Assembly (NCBI GenBank): GCA_963575745.1 | Contig: CAUYUJ010017882.1 | Span: 463,895-527,894, forward strand | Direction of reading: 5' to 3' | DNA from: Prorocentrum cordatum | Taxonomy: Eukaryota; Sar; Dinophyceae; Prorocentrales; Prorocentraceae | Length of the DNA: 64,000 nucleotides | Shown: positions 41,616-50,975 of the stretch, piece after piece | Position numbering within the stretch: position 1 is the first letter of the stretch | Layout of the letters: every line of letters begins with the position of its first letter | The notes under the pieces: generated by a model | The model's input: the letters and a program-made list of their open reading frames with translations, nothing else | Database searches by the model: none | Told to the model about the DNA's origin: nothing | Translations under genes and position numbers: made by a program

Positions 41616-41984
41616 ATGGTGTTTGTTTTATGTGTGTTTGGTTTGGTGTTGTGTTGTCGTCGTTTTCGTTGTTGTCGGTGCTGGTGTTGGTGTTGGTGTT
41701 GTTGTTATTGTTGTCGTTGTTGTCGTTATTGCTGAGTAGCGATCTCGCTCGAAACGCCCGAGTCATTCAGTCAAATTGGCGGAGAATCAGGTACGACGAC
41801 AAGGGCTCTCGTTCGATACTTCCTCAAGCTGTACTTCGAGACCCCGTAGCCAGAGACTGAAATCCAGCAGCGGCGCCGGAGGCCCACCTACGACGACAGG
41901 GGCTCCCGCTCGGCACGCCCTCGCAAGGTGTACTCCTGCACGCCCTGGCCAGAAGAGGCCCCTGAACCACAGAGGCTCAAAGCG
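41616..41984. repeat. (GTT)n-like tract and unique DNA
   Basis: GTTGGTGTTGTTGTTATTG at 41685-41735. The rest carries R-front words (TTCGATACTTCCTCA). No gene. Confidence 0.55.
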
Positions 41985-42615
41985 CGCCCACAGAGGCCCC
42001 AGCACGCTGCCCACACAAGCCCTCGGACACTGCCCGCAGAGGACCTAAGCGCGCCCACAGAGGTTACAGAACGTGTCCCACTGAGGCCCGCGGACACAGC
42101 CCGCTGAAGACCCAAGCACGTCCAGCCGACAGAGGCCCGAAGCGCGCCCACAGAGGCCCTGGCGCGTTGCCCAGAGAGGCCCCCAACACAGCAAACAGAG
42201 GCCCCAAGCGCGCACGCAGAGGCCCCAGCCGACAAAGGCCCCAAGCGCGCCCAGAGAGGCCCCAGCGCGCTTCCCACTGACGCCCCCGACACAGCCCACA
42301 GAGGCCGCAGCCCACAGAGGCGCCAAGCGCGCCCACAGAGGCCCAAGCGCACTGCACACTGAGGCCCCCCCTTACACAGCCCACAGAGGCGCCAAGCGCG
42401 CCCACAGAGGCCCCACTCCGCAGAGGCGCCAAGCGCGCCCACGAGGCCCCCGCGCGCTGCCCATTGAGACCCCCCAACACAGCCCACAGAAGCCCCAAGC
42501 GCGCCCACAGAGGCCCAGGCCCACAGAGGCCCAAAACGCGCCCACAGAGGCACCAAAGCGCTGCCCACAGAGGCGCCCCGACACAGCTCACTGAGGCCCC
42601 AGCCCGCAAGGGCGC
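41985..42615. repeat. CCCACAGAGGCCCCAAGCGCG minisatellite
   Basis: GCGCCCACAGAGGCCCCA units of about 20-25 bp, arranged in larger groups with CACTGAGGCCCCC and CACAGCCCA. Minus frames read C-G-R-A-W-G-L-C-G-style strings; not genes. Confidence 0.9.
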
Positions 42616-42875
42616 AGCCATGATGACAAGGAATGTCCTGCTCGATACCTCTTCACGATCTACTCCGAAGAGGCCCTCTCTCGTGCTCTATCCTTCTCCC
42701 TCCCCCATTCGTCGTCTCTTCCTTTGTTCTAGAGGCTGCGCAACGTGTGCGTGGCAGGCAAGGAAAGTATAGCCCCGAGGGGCTACGGTCGAAAACGAAG
42801 AGGGCGGGTATCGATGGTTTGGGATATACTTGTTGACTGACACGCGGTCAAGTAAAATCGAATAGTCTTATACCT
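42616..42875 (+). repeat. R-family repeat, copy 5
   Basis: GCTCGATACCTCTTCACGAT, a pyrimidine run, TTCTAG|AGGCTGCGCAA, GGCTACGGTCGAAAACGAAG, GGGTATCGATGGTTTGGGAT, GACACGCGGTCAAGTAAAAT. 42876-43095 is unique DNA without a gene. Confidence 0.75.
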
Positions 42876-43095
42876 ATTGTTGTTGCCGTCGTGGCTGTTG
42901 TTGCTGAACCCTCATGACTGGATAATAAGTCTTGTTGGATCCCACCTCCGATAACCGATGTGCTTTCTGAATTGAAGTGCCCTTTTTTTTCGGGGCTCGT
43001 ACCTTGTTTTTATCAACGAAGGTATTGTTCCTCAAACTGCGTTGCTGGCCCCCGAACTACTACAACACCAACAAGTATATTGAGACTGTTCGGCC

Positions 43096-43430
43096 TATGT
43101 GCTCACGTACCAATCAATGCGTGTATCCAAAGCCCTCGGCACCCGCCCTCGTCGTCTTCGATCGCACCCCCTTGGGGGTAGACCTTCCTGTCCAGCCACG
43201 CGTATTTAGTGCAGCCCCTAAAACAAGGGAAGAGAGGAATGGTGGAAAAGGGAGGGAGAAGAATGGGGCGCGAGAGAAATTAGCAGGAGGGGGGCAAGGA
43301 GCAGAACACAAGCGGTATAACCAGACGGGCAAATCGGGCGAACAGACTCATAACGGGCAGGTCGGGAAGGCGGGCCCAGGCGACGAGGTCGAGCAGGCGG
43401 GTTGCTGAAGCGTGGGTCCTGCGTGAACCG
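43096..43430 (-). repeat. R-family repeat, inverted copy
   Basis: The reverse complement reads the pyrimidine run, TTTTAG|GGGCTGCACTAAAT, GGGTGCGATCGAAGACGACG, GGGCGGGTGCCGAGGG, in the order of the plus copies, and its front TCGTCGCCTGGGCCCGCCTT matches copy 4. So the array turns round between 42.9 and 43.1 kb. Confidence 0.75.
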
Positions 43431-43464
43431 CGAAGAAGTCTCCAAGGGCAGCGCCCACGAAGGG

Positions 43465-43620
43465 CATGACATCCGAAGCCGCAGAGGGCAGCGACGGGGC
43501 CGCTGAGGGTAGCACCAGGGCCACGAAGGGCAGCGAGGGGGCCACAAAGGGCGACAGCGGGGCCACGAAGGGCATGCATATGGAGCCACGACCAGCGCGA
43601 GCGAGGGGGCCACGAAGGGC
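43465..43620 (-). repeat. 21-bp minisatellite, inverted copy
   Basis: GGCCACGAAGGGCAGCGAGG units are the reverse complement of the 39.1-39.9 kb minisatellite. Confidence 0.85.
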
Positions 43621-44700
43621 TCCCGAACCGCCGCGCGCGCAGCGGCCTTGCCCTTTTCTGCATGGGAAATGCCACCCGGGAGCACCAAGAGCCGCAGCCC
43701 GCGCGGCGGCTCCGCGCGCGCGGAGGCGTTGCCTTCTTCTGCGCAAAACAATACCACTCGGGGACACCAACAGCCGCCGCGCGCGCGACAAACTTTGATA
43801 ACCCAACAGCCGCCGCGCGGCGGCCCTGTTCTCTGTTGCGTGGCAAAATACCAATCTAGGGCACGAAGAGCCGCCGCGCGCGCGGCGGCTCTTGAGCCCC
43901 CCCCCAGCTCCCCCCTCCACGCCCTCCCCCCCCCCCCAGCCCAGCCGCCGCGCGCAGCGGCCCTGCCCGCATCTCGGGGGCATCGCGAGCCGCAGCCCGC
44001 GCGGCGGCTCTTCTGCTCTCGGTGGCCCCGGGCCGCTGCGCGCGCGGCGGCCCTGCCTCTAGCTGCGTGGGAAATACCACTCGTGAGCAGGCAGCCGCGC
44101 GCGCGGCAGCTCGTGAGAACCCCCCAGCCGCCCCGCGCGCGGCGGCCTTGCCCTCTTTCCGCGCGAGAGAAATACAACTCGGGGCCGCCACGAGCAGCCG
44201 CGCGCACGGCGGCTCGTGAGGGCCCTGAGTCGCCGCGCGCGCGGCGGACCTGCCTTCTTATACGTGGAAAATGCAACTCAGGAGCAACAGGAGCCGCCGC
44301 GCGCGCGACAACCCTTGATAATCCCAAGCCGCCGCGTGCGCGTGGCGGCCCTGCCTTCTTTCTGAAATGCAGAATGCACCGCGCCAAGAGCCGCCGCGCG
44401 CGGTTCTTGAAGGCCCCCAGCCGCCGCGCGCGCGGCCGCTCTAATTTCGCCTGCGTGGAAGTGCCACTCGGGGCCGCCAAGAGCCGCCGCGCGCGCGGCG
44501 GCCCTTGCGCCCCCCCCCTCCCCCACCAGCCGCCGCGCGCGCGGCGGTCATGCCCCTCTCCTGCGCGGAACGTACAACTCGGAAGCACCGAGGGCCGCCG
44601 CGCGCACAGCGGCTCCTGATGGCGTCGACGTGGAAAAAAAGTAACACTGCGAGAGGAGCAAGGACGCCGCGCACGCGGCCGCCATGGCTCATGCTGCGTG
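43621..44700. repeat. array of about 20 GC palindromes
   Basis: The core GCCGCCGCGCGCGCGGCGGC (perfect at 43870-43889 and 44483-44502) or a slightly mutated form appears about 20 times in 1.07 kb. Two spacers alternate in most of the array: a long one of about 45 bp (CTGCCTTCTT...TGCGTGG(G)AAAT(A/G)CCACTCGGGG...CCAAGA) and a short one (TCTTGAGGGCCCCCCA type, up to 55 bp where C-rich). The composite period is about 110 bp. A 548-codon minus frame spans it only because few stops can occur; I do not call it a gene. Confidence 0.9.
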
Positions 44701-45149
44701 GGAAGCGGAAGCACGTACACTGTTCCAGTAGGACAAGAACTACTTACTCGTCGACCAGAGCAGCCTATACATCTGCACGAAAAAACTTCGAATACATTCT
44801 CCAATGCGTGCGCGTGTGCGCATATGTTTACAATGCACACGTGTGTTAGCTCTCCGTCGGACATTTTGCCAGGGGGTCAATTAAAAACCATTTTCCGCCA
44901 GCGTATTAATGACACTCGGGATCCGGGGGGGGAGGGGGGGTCATGTTTTTAACAGGCTTTGGACACTACGCAAAAACACTTCTGCACGTCTGGGAGCTGC
45001 CTCGGGGAACTGCTGGGCTGTCTTGGGGCCACCTTGGGGATCTTTGGATGCGTCCCGGGAGCGTGCAGGAGCCGCCGGAAGACGCGCGGGGCCCCGCCGG
45101 GAGGCGAGCGGGGGGGGGAGCGCAGGGGCCCTAGGGGGCTGATTTATGG
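44701..45149. other. unique DNA then weak filler, no gene
   Basis: 44700-44900 is unique, lower GC; 44985-45140 has filler and GCCGG words. Confidence 0.4.
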
Positions 45150-45227
45150 CGCACGTCCCGGCGCTTCGGGCACGCGCCGCTCCCGGCTATCTGGAGCAGA
45201 CTGGGGCTGACCCACGCTACTGCGTGC
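45150..45227 (-). pseudogene. PPR junction remnant with changed hairpin
   Basis: ACTGGGGCTGACC is followed by CACGC-TACT-GCGTG, a stem at the usual place but with another sequence. The PPR side reads L-L-Q-I-A-G-S-G-A-C-P-K-R-R, a damaged Y-N-A-G-I-S-A-C-E-K-G. Confidence 0.4.
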
Positions 45228-45265
45228 TGCTGCTTGCTGCTGCTGTTGCGTGCTGTTGGTGATGC

Positions 45266-45329
<64 letters not shown>

Positions 45330-45428
45330 GTGTCGTGGCTTCTTGTAGCTGCAAGGTGCCACGGATGGCCAACTCTGCTTGGTGCGACCTGCTTCTCGCT
45401 GCCTGCTGCTGCTTGCAGTTGATATGTG

Positions 45429-45482
<54 letters not shown>

Positions 45483-45490
45483 ATGCTTCG
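45228..45490. repeat. two (CTG)n microsatellites
   Basis: About 20 CTG triplets at 45266-45328 and about 17 at 45432-45482, separated by about 100 bp of degenerate CTG-rich DNA. Confidence 0.95.
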
Positions 45491-45706
45491 TGCAGCTGTC
45501 GCTCGTTGGTGCTGGTTGGTGCTGCAGGGTGCTGTTTCTCCCCGCTTCGGCTTGCCGGCGCAGCCTGTTGCCAGGAGGGAATGGGGGTGGGATCGAGTGG
45601 ATCGAGGAGGCAAGGGCGGAGGAGCGAGGAACGGTCAGCGAGGACGGAAGGAGCGACGGCTGAGGAGAGAGGTAGTCGCCGTACGGCGGTATGCATGAGG
45701 CCAGCC

Positions 45707-45859
45707 TTAGGTCGGGCGTGTCCCCCTACAGGTGGGCTTTGGACGAAAAATGGAAAATACCCCGAAAGTATTCAAAGATGCTCAAAAGTAGTCAAAACAT
45801 CGTCCTCATGTTTTGAAATACTATTCTTGAAGTTCCGCCTCTAGAGGGACCCGACTCAA
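45707..45859. mobile_element. MITE-A, copy 2
   Basis: TTAGGTCGGGCGTGTCCCCC, TACAG on the left is mirrored by CTAGAGGGACCCGACTCAA on the right. It is flanked by a perfect 8-bp target duplication GGCCAGCC (45699-45706 and 45860-45867). The AT-rich interior has no frame of note. TACAG|GTGGGC on the left and CGCCTCTAG|AGG on the right look like intron borders. Confidence 0.85.
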
Positions 45860-45867
45860 GGCCAGCC

Positions 45868-46560
45868 CACTGGATCCAAATGATATTAGAGGAGAGGAGG
45901 GGCGAAGAGGGAGAGCTGAGGAAGGCGGAGGCGCGATGGGCGAGGGACCTCTTGCGGGTCTCCTGGCGAGGCCTCGTGCGGGGAGGCCTCTCGGGATGTC
46001 GCTCGGTGGCTTCCTGTGGGCCTCTCAGGCCTTACTGGGCGTAATTTGGGACTTCTTCGGCTACCATGGCCCATGAGAGCCCAAAAAAGAAACCCCAGAG
46101 AAGGCCTCTTGGAGCCAGCTCGGCGCCATAGACTGTTTTGGCTGAGTCCGGGGACGTTCGAGGGGCCACGCTGGGGCCATCTGGCCAGAAGAATGAAGAC
46201 CGATCGCGCCCTCGTGCTAATATCGGGCGACATTCCACCTGGGTACCGGCGACAGGACACACACACACACCAAAAAAGGTATTAGGAGGGGAAGAGAGAG
46301 GAAAGAGGAGAGAGCAGGAAAGAACCGGGAGACGGAGGATACGGGAGCGCGGTCGTGGGGCCCTCTCGGTGCGTTCCTGGGCCCCTTCGGGCACGTCTTC
46401 GGGGCCATCTTAGCAGCCACTCGACCCGTCTTGAAGACCTGTTGGGCCGTCTTCGAGCCCTGTTGGGCCGTCTTGGCCCCCCCTCGGGGGCCTATTGGGC
46501 TGTACTGGGACGATGCCGGGCGCTTCTTAGGCCGCCGCGGGAGTCCCGAGTCCCGAAGAA
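45868..46560. repeat. purine-rich DNA and weak filler
   Basis: GGAGGCGCG and GAGAGAGGAAAGAGG words, an ACACACACACACACC run at about 46258, filler from 46340. No gene. Confidence 0.5.
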
Positions 46561-47249
46561 ACGAGCATGTCCAAATCGCTCGATAAGCATCTGTTATTGC
46601 TAATTACTGGAGGCGCTTTTAAAGGTCCTCTGGGACGCATCTGGGGGTATGTCTGGGGCCCGTTGGGCCTTCATGGGCCCCCATGTGGCGATCTTGAGCT
46701 TTGTTGGAGCTCTCATCGGCCTTCTTGGGGCCCTCTTGGCTGGTCTAGCGCCTCTCTTGGGACGACTCGGAACTCGAATGGCGCCCTCTTGAGACGTCTG
46801 GGAGCGCCCCGGGAGGGCCTGGGAACGCGCTAGGGCAGGCGGGGCCGAATTATACGGACTTGACGTCCAGGTTATCTTGCGCCGTCTCAGAGCGCGCTTG
46901 GACCACGCTTGGCGGCCATCCCGCCACCGCGCCTGAGCTGCAGGTCAGAGGCCTCCTGGATCCTGGGAGCCTGCGAGGATCTCTTGGAAGGCCTCTCAGA
47001 AACCTCTTGGGAGGCGGTTTGGACGATGTCTTGGGGCGTCGTGGGGGCCCCTGGGGGCCCGATTTGGGCTTCTCGGGGCCCCTTGGGGGCGTCTTGGGGC
47101 CTCTAGAGCGCCGTCTCAGAGGGCCGCCATGGAGCGTCCAGGGCCGCCCTTGGAAGCCACCTTGGCGGCTCCGAGGGCCGGGCTGGAGCGGCTGGGGGGG
47201 GCGGTTCACTGCTACCAGAGGCCCCTTTCGCGTGCACTGATCGCGGAAT
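46561..47249. repeat. filler satellite block
   Basis: The last block with regular TTGGGGCC words in the forward orientation. It lies, as elsewhere, downstream of a minus-strand PPR exon. Confidence 0.65.
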
Positions 47250-47530
47250 CGTAATGTAGAGATCACGTTGGGCTCCAGCTTTGCCCCCCGCATCTCGCTG
47301 AGCAGCGACAGTGCGTGTTGCCACTGCCCGCCTTGTGCGCATGCACTGACAGTCGCAGTGTAGTGGCTGGGGAGGAGTTGCACACCTGACTGAATTCTTT
47401 CGCGAAGCAACTGCAGTGCTGTGCTCCATTGTCTTGTTCGACCGCACTTCTTAACTACCACTTCGAGGGGAAGCGCGCCTTCTCGAGACCTTCTGCCGAT
47501 GTCTAGCATCCGAGACGATGTGGCAACATG
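47250..47530 (-). CDS. PPR exon of a second subtype, two repeats
   Basis: The minus frame reads E-V-V-V-K-K-C-G-R-T-R-Q-W-S-T-A-L-Q-L-L-R-E-R-I, then H-Y-T-A-T-V-S-A-C-A-Q-G-G-Q-W-Q-H-A-L-S-L-L-S-E-M-R-G-A-K-L-E-P-N-V-I, ending in S-T-L-R-F-R-D-Q-C and filler. The first repeat is clearly different from the homogenised family, as in a real multi-repeat protein. It has no GACTAGGGCTGACCC junction; upstream the frame crosses repeat element D and a MITE-B copy, so the true exon start is probably near 47530. Confidence 0.55.
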
Positions 47531-47635
47531 GCGGCTTGCCCCGCCAACCTGCCTCAGGATCGAGCCAGGACGCACATCCCGAACATCGGGATGAAGGTGT
47601 CGCACCCGAACAAGATTCGGGAGTGGCCACGAGGG

Positions 47636-47761
47636 GGGGGTGCAAATCGTGACCGGCGGCATGTGCGCGGCCCAGCGGGGGGGCCAGGGACGTAGTGAAC
47701 TGAGAAGAGGCGCCATGAAATCTGGGGAAATACCGTGGCCCACGCCATGATATCCACCCCC
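47636..47761. repeat. element D, copy 1 (interrupted)
   Basis: GCAAATCGTGACCGGCGGCA, TGTGCGCGGCCCAG, GGGACGTAGTGAACTGAGAA, GAGGCGCCATGAAATCTGGG, GTGGCCCACGCCATGATATCC. It continues after the MITE-B insertion at 47894 with CCCCCCTAGTCATCACCCCC and GCCGCCCCCGACAG. Confidence 0.75.
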
Positions 47762-47893
47762 TCGCCATCGCTCGGACGTCCATTTCCCGTGCATTGTTCG
47801 GTTTCGTGCGTGCTTTTTTTTTCTTGCTCGATGGCTCAGGATCGTCCTCCATGCTTCCCGCCGAAAAAAAATGCACACGTCCGAGCGATGCCA
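47762..47893. mobile_element. MITE-B, copy 1
   Basis: Ends CGCCATCGCTCGGACGT and ACGTCCGAGCGATGCC are inverted repeats (about 16 bp). The interior TTTCGTGCGTGCTTTTTT, GCTCGATGGCT, CGCCGAAAAAAAATGCAC is shared with copies 2-4. It sits inside element D, whose uninterrupted form is at 60296-60440. Confidence 0.8.
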
Positions 47894-47959
47894 GCCCCCC
47901 CCCCCCTAGTCATCACCCCCCTCTCTGCCGCCCCCGACAGCTGAGCCCGCACTGCCGCC

Positions 47960-48075
47960 CCCGACGTAATGAAATAAGGAGAGGCGCCATGAAATCTGGG
48001 GAAATATCGTGGCCCACGCCATGATATCCCCCCCCCCAGTCCTCCCCCCCCTCTGCCGCCCCCGACAGCTGAGCC
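47960..48075. repeat. element D, copy 2 (partial)
   Basis: GACGTAATGAAATAAGGAGA, GGCGCCATGAAATCTGGGGA, CCACGCCATGATATCCCCCC and a C-rich tail with GCCGCCCCCGACAG. No MITE-B inside it. Confidence 0.75.
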
Positions 48076-48238
48076 CGCGCTGCAGACGAGACAGTCGAGC
48101 CGGCCCCCTCGGCTCGCGGGCGGGGCACACAGCACGGCGAGGGCAGCGCGCGCAGGGACCCAGCCGCGCGATGGCAAACTGGAGGCCAGCACCTCTCCGC
48201 GCTGGGAGGAACTCACTGTTTTGATCCGCGGGTCGAGC

Positions 48239-48366
48239 TGGCCATCGCTAGGACGTCCACTCCCTGTGCTGTTCTCGATTTCGTGCGTGGCTTTTTCGCC
48301 AAATGATCGAGGACGCTCCTCGATGGTCCTCGCCGAAAGAAAGATGCACACGTCCGAGCGATGCCA
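48239..48366. mobile_element. MITE-B, copy 2
   Basis: TGGCCATCGCTAGGACGT ... ACGTCCGAGCGATGCCA. Interior GATTTCGTGCGTGGCTTTTT, GCCAAATGATCGAGGA, GATGGTCCTCGCCGAAAG. Target duplication not clear. Confidence 0.8.
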
Positions 48367-49080
48367 AGCGAGGGCGCACCTCTTCCGGTCGAGGCTACGC
48401 GGGCCGCGCACAGCTTCAATTCACCGAGGAGGGGGGCAGGAGGAGGGGCCTCACGTCAAGGCCAGGAGGGGGCGCTGGGAGAAACTCACGGTTGGGGCAG
48501 AATGCCGTGCCAGCTGCCGCCCCCCCCACCCCCACCCCCACGGGCGGGCGGAAGCATCTGCCCAGGAGTTTGCGCTCGCGCTCGTAGACATGTTTCTTCG
48601 ACATTCCGACGGCATCCGCCACTCCGCCGGTATCCAGCAGAGGGGATATGCGAATTCTGATTTTGCGCGCGTTGCTGGCCGCTTCTCGCTGTGCTACTTG
48701 CGTGTAGTCGTTGCTGATTTGTTATCCTATTCCTCCGCGTCTGTTGCGGGCTTCTTCTGGGCCTGTTTGAGGTCTCAAGGGCGGCCAGATGGAAGCCGTT
48801 TCAAGCCTCCTGGGGGCGTTGGACGGCCTTCTGGGGACTTCGTCGGGGCACCTTCGGATTATGGTGGGCTTCACTACGGCTGGACCTGGGACAGACACGT
48901 ATCCTTCCGCGGGCCCTCCGCGGGCCGAGAGACACAGAGCATCCCAGGATACCCTCCCCAGAATGCACAAGAACATCCAACAAGCACGAACAAAAACATC
49001 CTGAGGGTACCCTCCGCAATCGACCTCGATCTTATACCTGTGTCCGAAGGCAGGAGAGCCCAAAATCGAATCGACAAGTC
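48367..49080. other. mostly unique DNA, unsupported open frame
   Basis: A plus frame open from 48221 to 49099 starts inside MITE-B copy 2, so it is not a clean gene. Its middle (L-V-D-M-F-L-R-H-S-D-G-I) and the hydrophobic Y-L-R-V-V-V-A-D-L-L-S look ordinary, but I recognise no family. Confidence 0.3.
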
Positions 49081-49225
49081 GGATCGGCGATCGACATGAA
49101 TCGGATAGGCGAAAATCGGCAGGCTTGTACGCGCCTAGTGAAACATCGGAACCCACATCGGAATCCCAAGTCGAATCGAACCGGAACCGGCATCCGTCGA
49201 CATCGAATCGAATCGAACCGGGGGA
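49081..49225. repeat. TCGAATCG / ATCGGA word cluster
   Basis: AATCGGAT, CATCGGAA, GTCGAATCGAACCGGAAC and CATCGAATCGAATCGAACCG within 140 bp; a degenerate short tandem repeat. Confidence 0.6.
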
Positions 49226-49436
49226 ATCAAGACGAGCCCCGCGAACGTCTTGGAGGTCACTTCGCGGGGTGAGGCTCCGAGACCCTCTCTGGGTCTGTCT
49301 TGGGCCCCGGGAGCGCCTCGCCGAGCCGGGGGCCTACTGCTGGCGCTGCCGCCGCCGCCGCTGCCCCACCCCCCCGACTCCTCTCCCTCGCCCTCCCTCC
49401 CTGCAGGCCCTCTCGCGGCCTGCTCGTCCAAATGAC
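49226..49436. other. GC-rich DNA, nothing recognised
   Basis: CCGCCGCCGCCGCTGCCCC run and a few filler words; no gene. Confidence 0.4.
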
Positions 49437-49805
49437 GAGGGAGAGGAGGAGGAGGAGGAGGAGGAGGAGGAGGAGGAGAAGGAGGAGGAGGAGGAGGAGG
49501 AGGAGGCGGAGGAGGAGGAGGGGGAGGAGGAGGAGGAGAAGAACGCCACAATGCGAGGATTCAAGTTAGCGCAACGTCAGACAACAGAGGAGGATGCTAG
49601 GGCATGGATGCTAAAGTGCGCCCCCTGACGCGAGGTCACCTCGAAAACAACAGAAGAGGAGGAGGAGGAGGAGGAGGAGCAGGAGGGGGAGGAGGAGGAG
49701 GAGGAGGAGGAGGAGGAGGAGGAGGAGGAGGAGGAGGAGGAGGAGGAGGAGGAGGGAGGAGGAGGGGGAGGAGGAGGGGGAGGAGGCGGAGGCGGAGGAG
49801 GAGGA
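49437..49805. repeat. two (GGA)n microsatellites
   Basis: GGAGGAGGAG at 49438-49541 and 49656-49803, separated by a unique 110-bp piece. The purine strand is now the plus strand, opposite to the TCC tracts at 3, 18 and 52-56 kb. Confidence 0.95.
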
Positions 49806-50070
49806 GGCAGACGCGACGGCTCACGCAAGCAAGCGCTTGCCCAACCGAACAAAAAATGAGGTCCCTCCCCTTCTCCCCCGCCCCTGCGATGGCGCTGGCA
49901 CTGCATCTTCTCGAGCTGCCCCCCCATGCGCCGCGCCGGAGGGCTGGCGGTGAGGCCGAGTGCCCCCCCAAGGGGGAGGCCAACTTCGGTGCGCCTCGCG
50001 GACGGCGGGGCAAGAGCCCCCGACGACGGCCCAAGAGAGACCCAAAGACGCCCCCAGGCGGCCCCTGGTT
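49806..50070. other. GC-rich DNA with reverse-oriented filler
   Basis: CGACGGCCCAAGAGAGACCC at 50024 is filler read in reverse. No gene. Confidence 0.45.
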
Positions 50071-50224
50071 TTAGGTCGGGCATGTCCCCCTACAGGCGGA
50101 TTTGGGATGGAAAGTACAAAATACTCAAAACAAATCTACTGGTGAAAATGCAAGACAAATCGTCCACGTATTATCTTAAGACTGTTTTTGGAGATTCCTC
50201 CTGCAAAGGGAAGGCCCGACTTAA
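50071..50224. mobile_element. MITE-A, copy 3
   Basis: TTAGGTCGGGCATGTCCCCC, TACAGGCGGA mirrored by TCCTCCTGCAAAGGGAAGGC, CCGACTTAA. Candidate 8-bp target duplication CCCTGGTT (left, 50063-50070) against TCCTGGTT (right, 50225-50232). Confidence 0.85.
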
Positions 50225-50465
50225 TCCTGGTTCGATGCCGCAGACCTCCACAGGGAACTCGCACCGTACAGTAGGAGTTCGACACCAGGAAACCTTCCAC
50301 CAGAAACCCAACCCTGAGACCCTAGGACGTCCATCGTTTTTTGGTGTGGGAACGTCGCGCTCTCCATAGCGAGACTATCGACACCCAAGAAACCCAGGGC
50401 ACCCTGGAGGCAAGCAGGGTGCTTCTTGAGAATGGGTTTCCACTGTAGTGGGAGCCCTGATGGGA
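50225..50465. repeat. MITE-A-linked duplicated segment, copy 2
   Basis: Collinear with the later part of 23158-23545. MITE-A precedes it in both places, so the pair was probably duplicated together or sits at a shared spot. Confidence 0.7.
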
Positions 50466-50904
50466 ACTATGGGGAGGTGCTCCGCATTGCGCGCCCATTC
50501 GAAAGGGGTTCGGAGCCTGCGCGGCCCCTGGCGCTGTCCGATGTGGGCCTGATTTGGAACACTGGTTTTGGTGGTTAGAAAACATGGCTTTGAATTATTG
50601 CTACACTGGTCTTTGAACTCAAAACTGGCGTTTTGAATTCAAAAACAAGTTGTTGAACGATTGGACCGGATTTGGACTGGATTTCCTCCAGGTTCTGCCC
50701 TTCACAAGGGAGACGAGGAGAGCGAAAGGGGGGAACGCAACAGGAAGGGCGAGCTGCTGGAGCACGAGGAAATGCCCACGGCGATCAAAGGCGCGGTCCA
50801 AATGCAGGACAAGCTGCTGCCACTGCCGCCGCCCACGGCTCGGCTCGACGGGGCATCAAACCGTGGGCGGCCGCGCTGGCAGCCGCCGGCGTGCGCGAGG
50901 AGCA
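50466..50904. other. unique DNA, no gene supported
   Basis: Contains TTTGAACTCAAAAC, GTTTTGAATTCAAAAAC, a short AT-rich inverted repeat (50603-50645). GC rises after 50800. Confidence 0.4.
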
Positions 50905-50975
50905 GGCGACGGAGGAGGAGGAGGAGGAGGAGGAGGAGGAGGAGGAGGAGGAGGAGGAGGAGGAGGAGCAGGCGG
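50905..50975. repeat. (GGA)n microsatellite
   Basis: GGAGGAGGAG run, plus-strand purine. The GC-rich DNA that follows (50976-51424) has long open frames on several strands and no recognisable gene. Confidence 0.9.

Noticed and set aside
43621-44700. CRISPR-like appearance of palindromes with spacers
   Set aside because: Spacers are themselves conserved and of two alternating kinds, there are no cas genes and the context is eukaryotic. It is a tandem satellite.
43218-44864. 548-codon open frame on the minus strand
   Set aside because: It runs through the GC palindrome array and the inverted minisatellite. Ala/Arg-rich repetition and lack of stops follow from composition, and the phase drifts between units.
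48221-49099. 292-codon plus frame
   Set aside because: The start and first third lie in MITE-B and its flank. No recognisable domain, so listed only as an unsupported frame.
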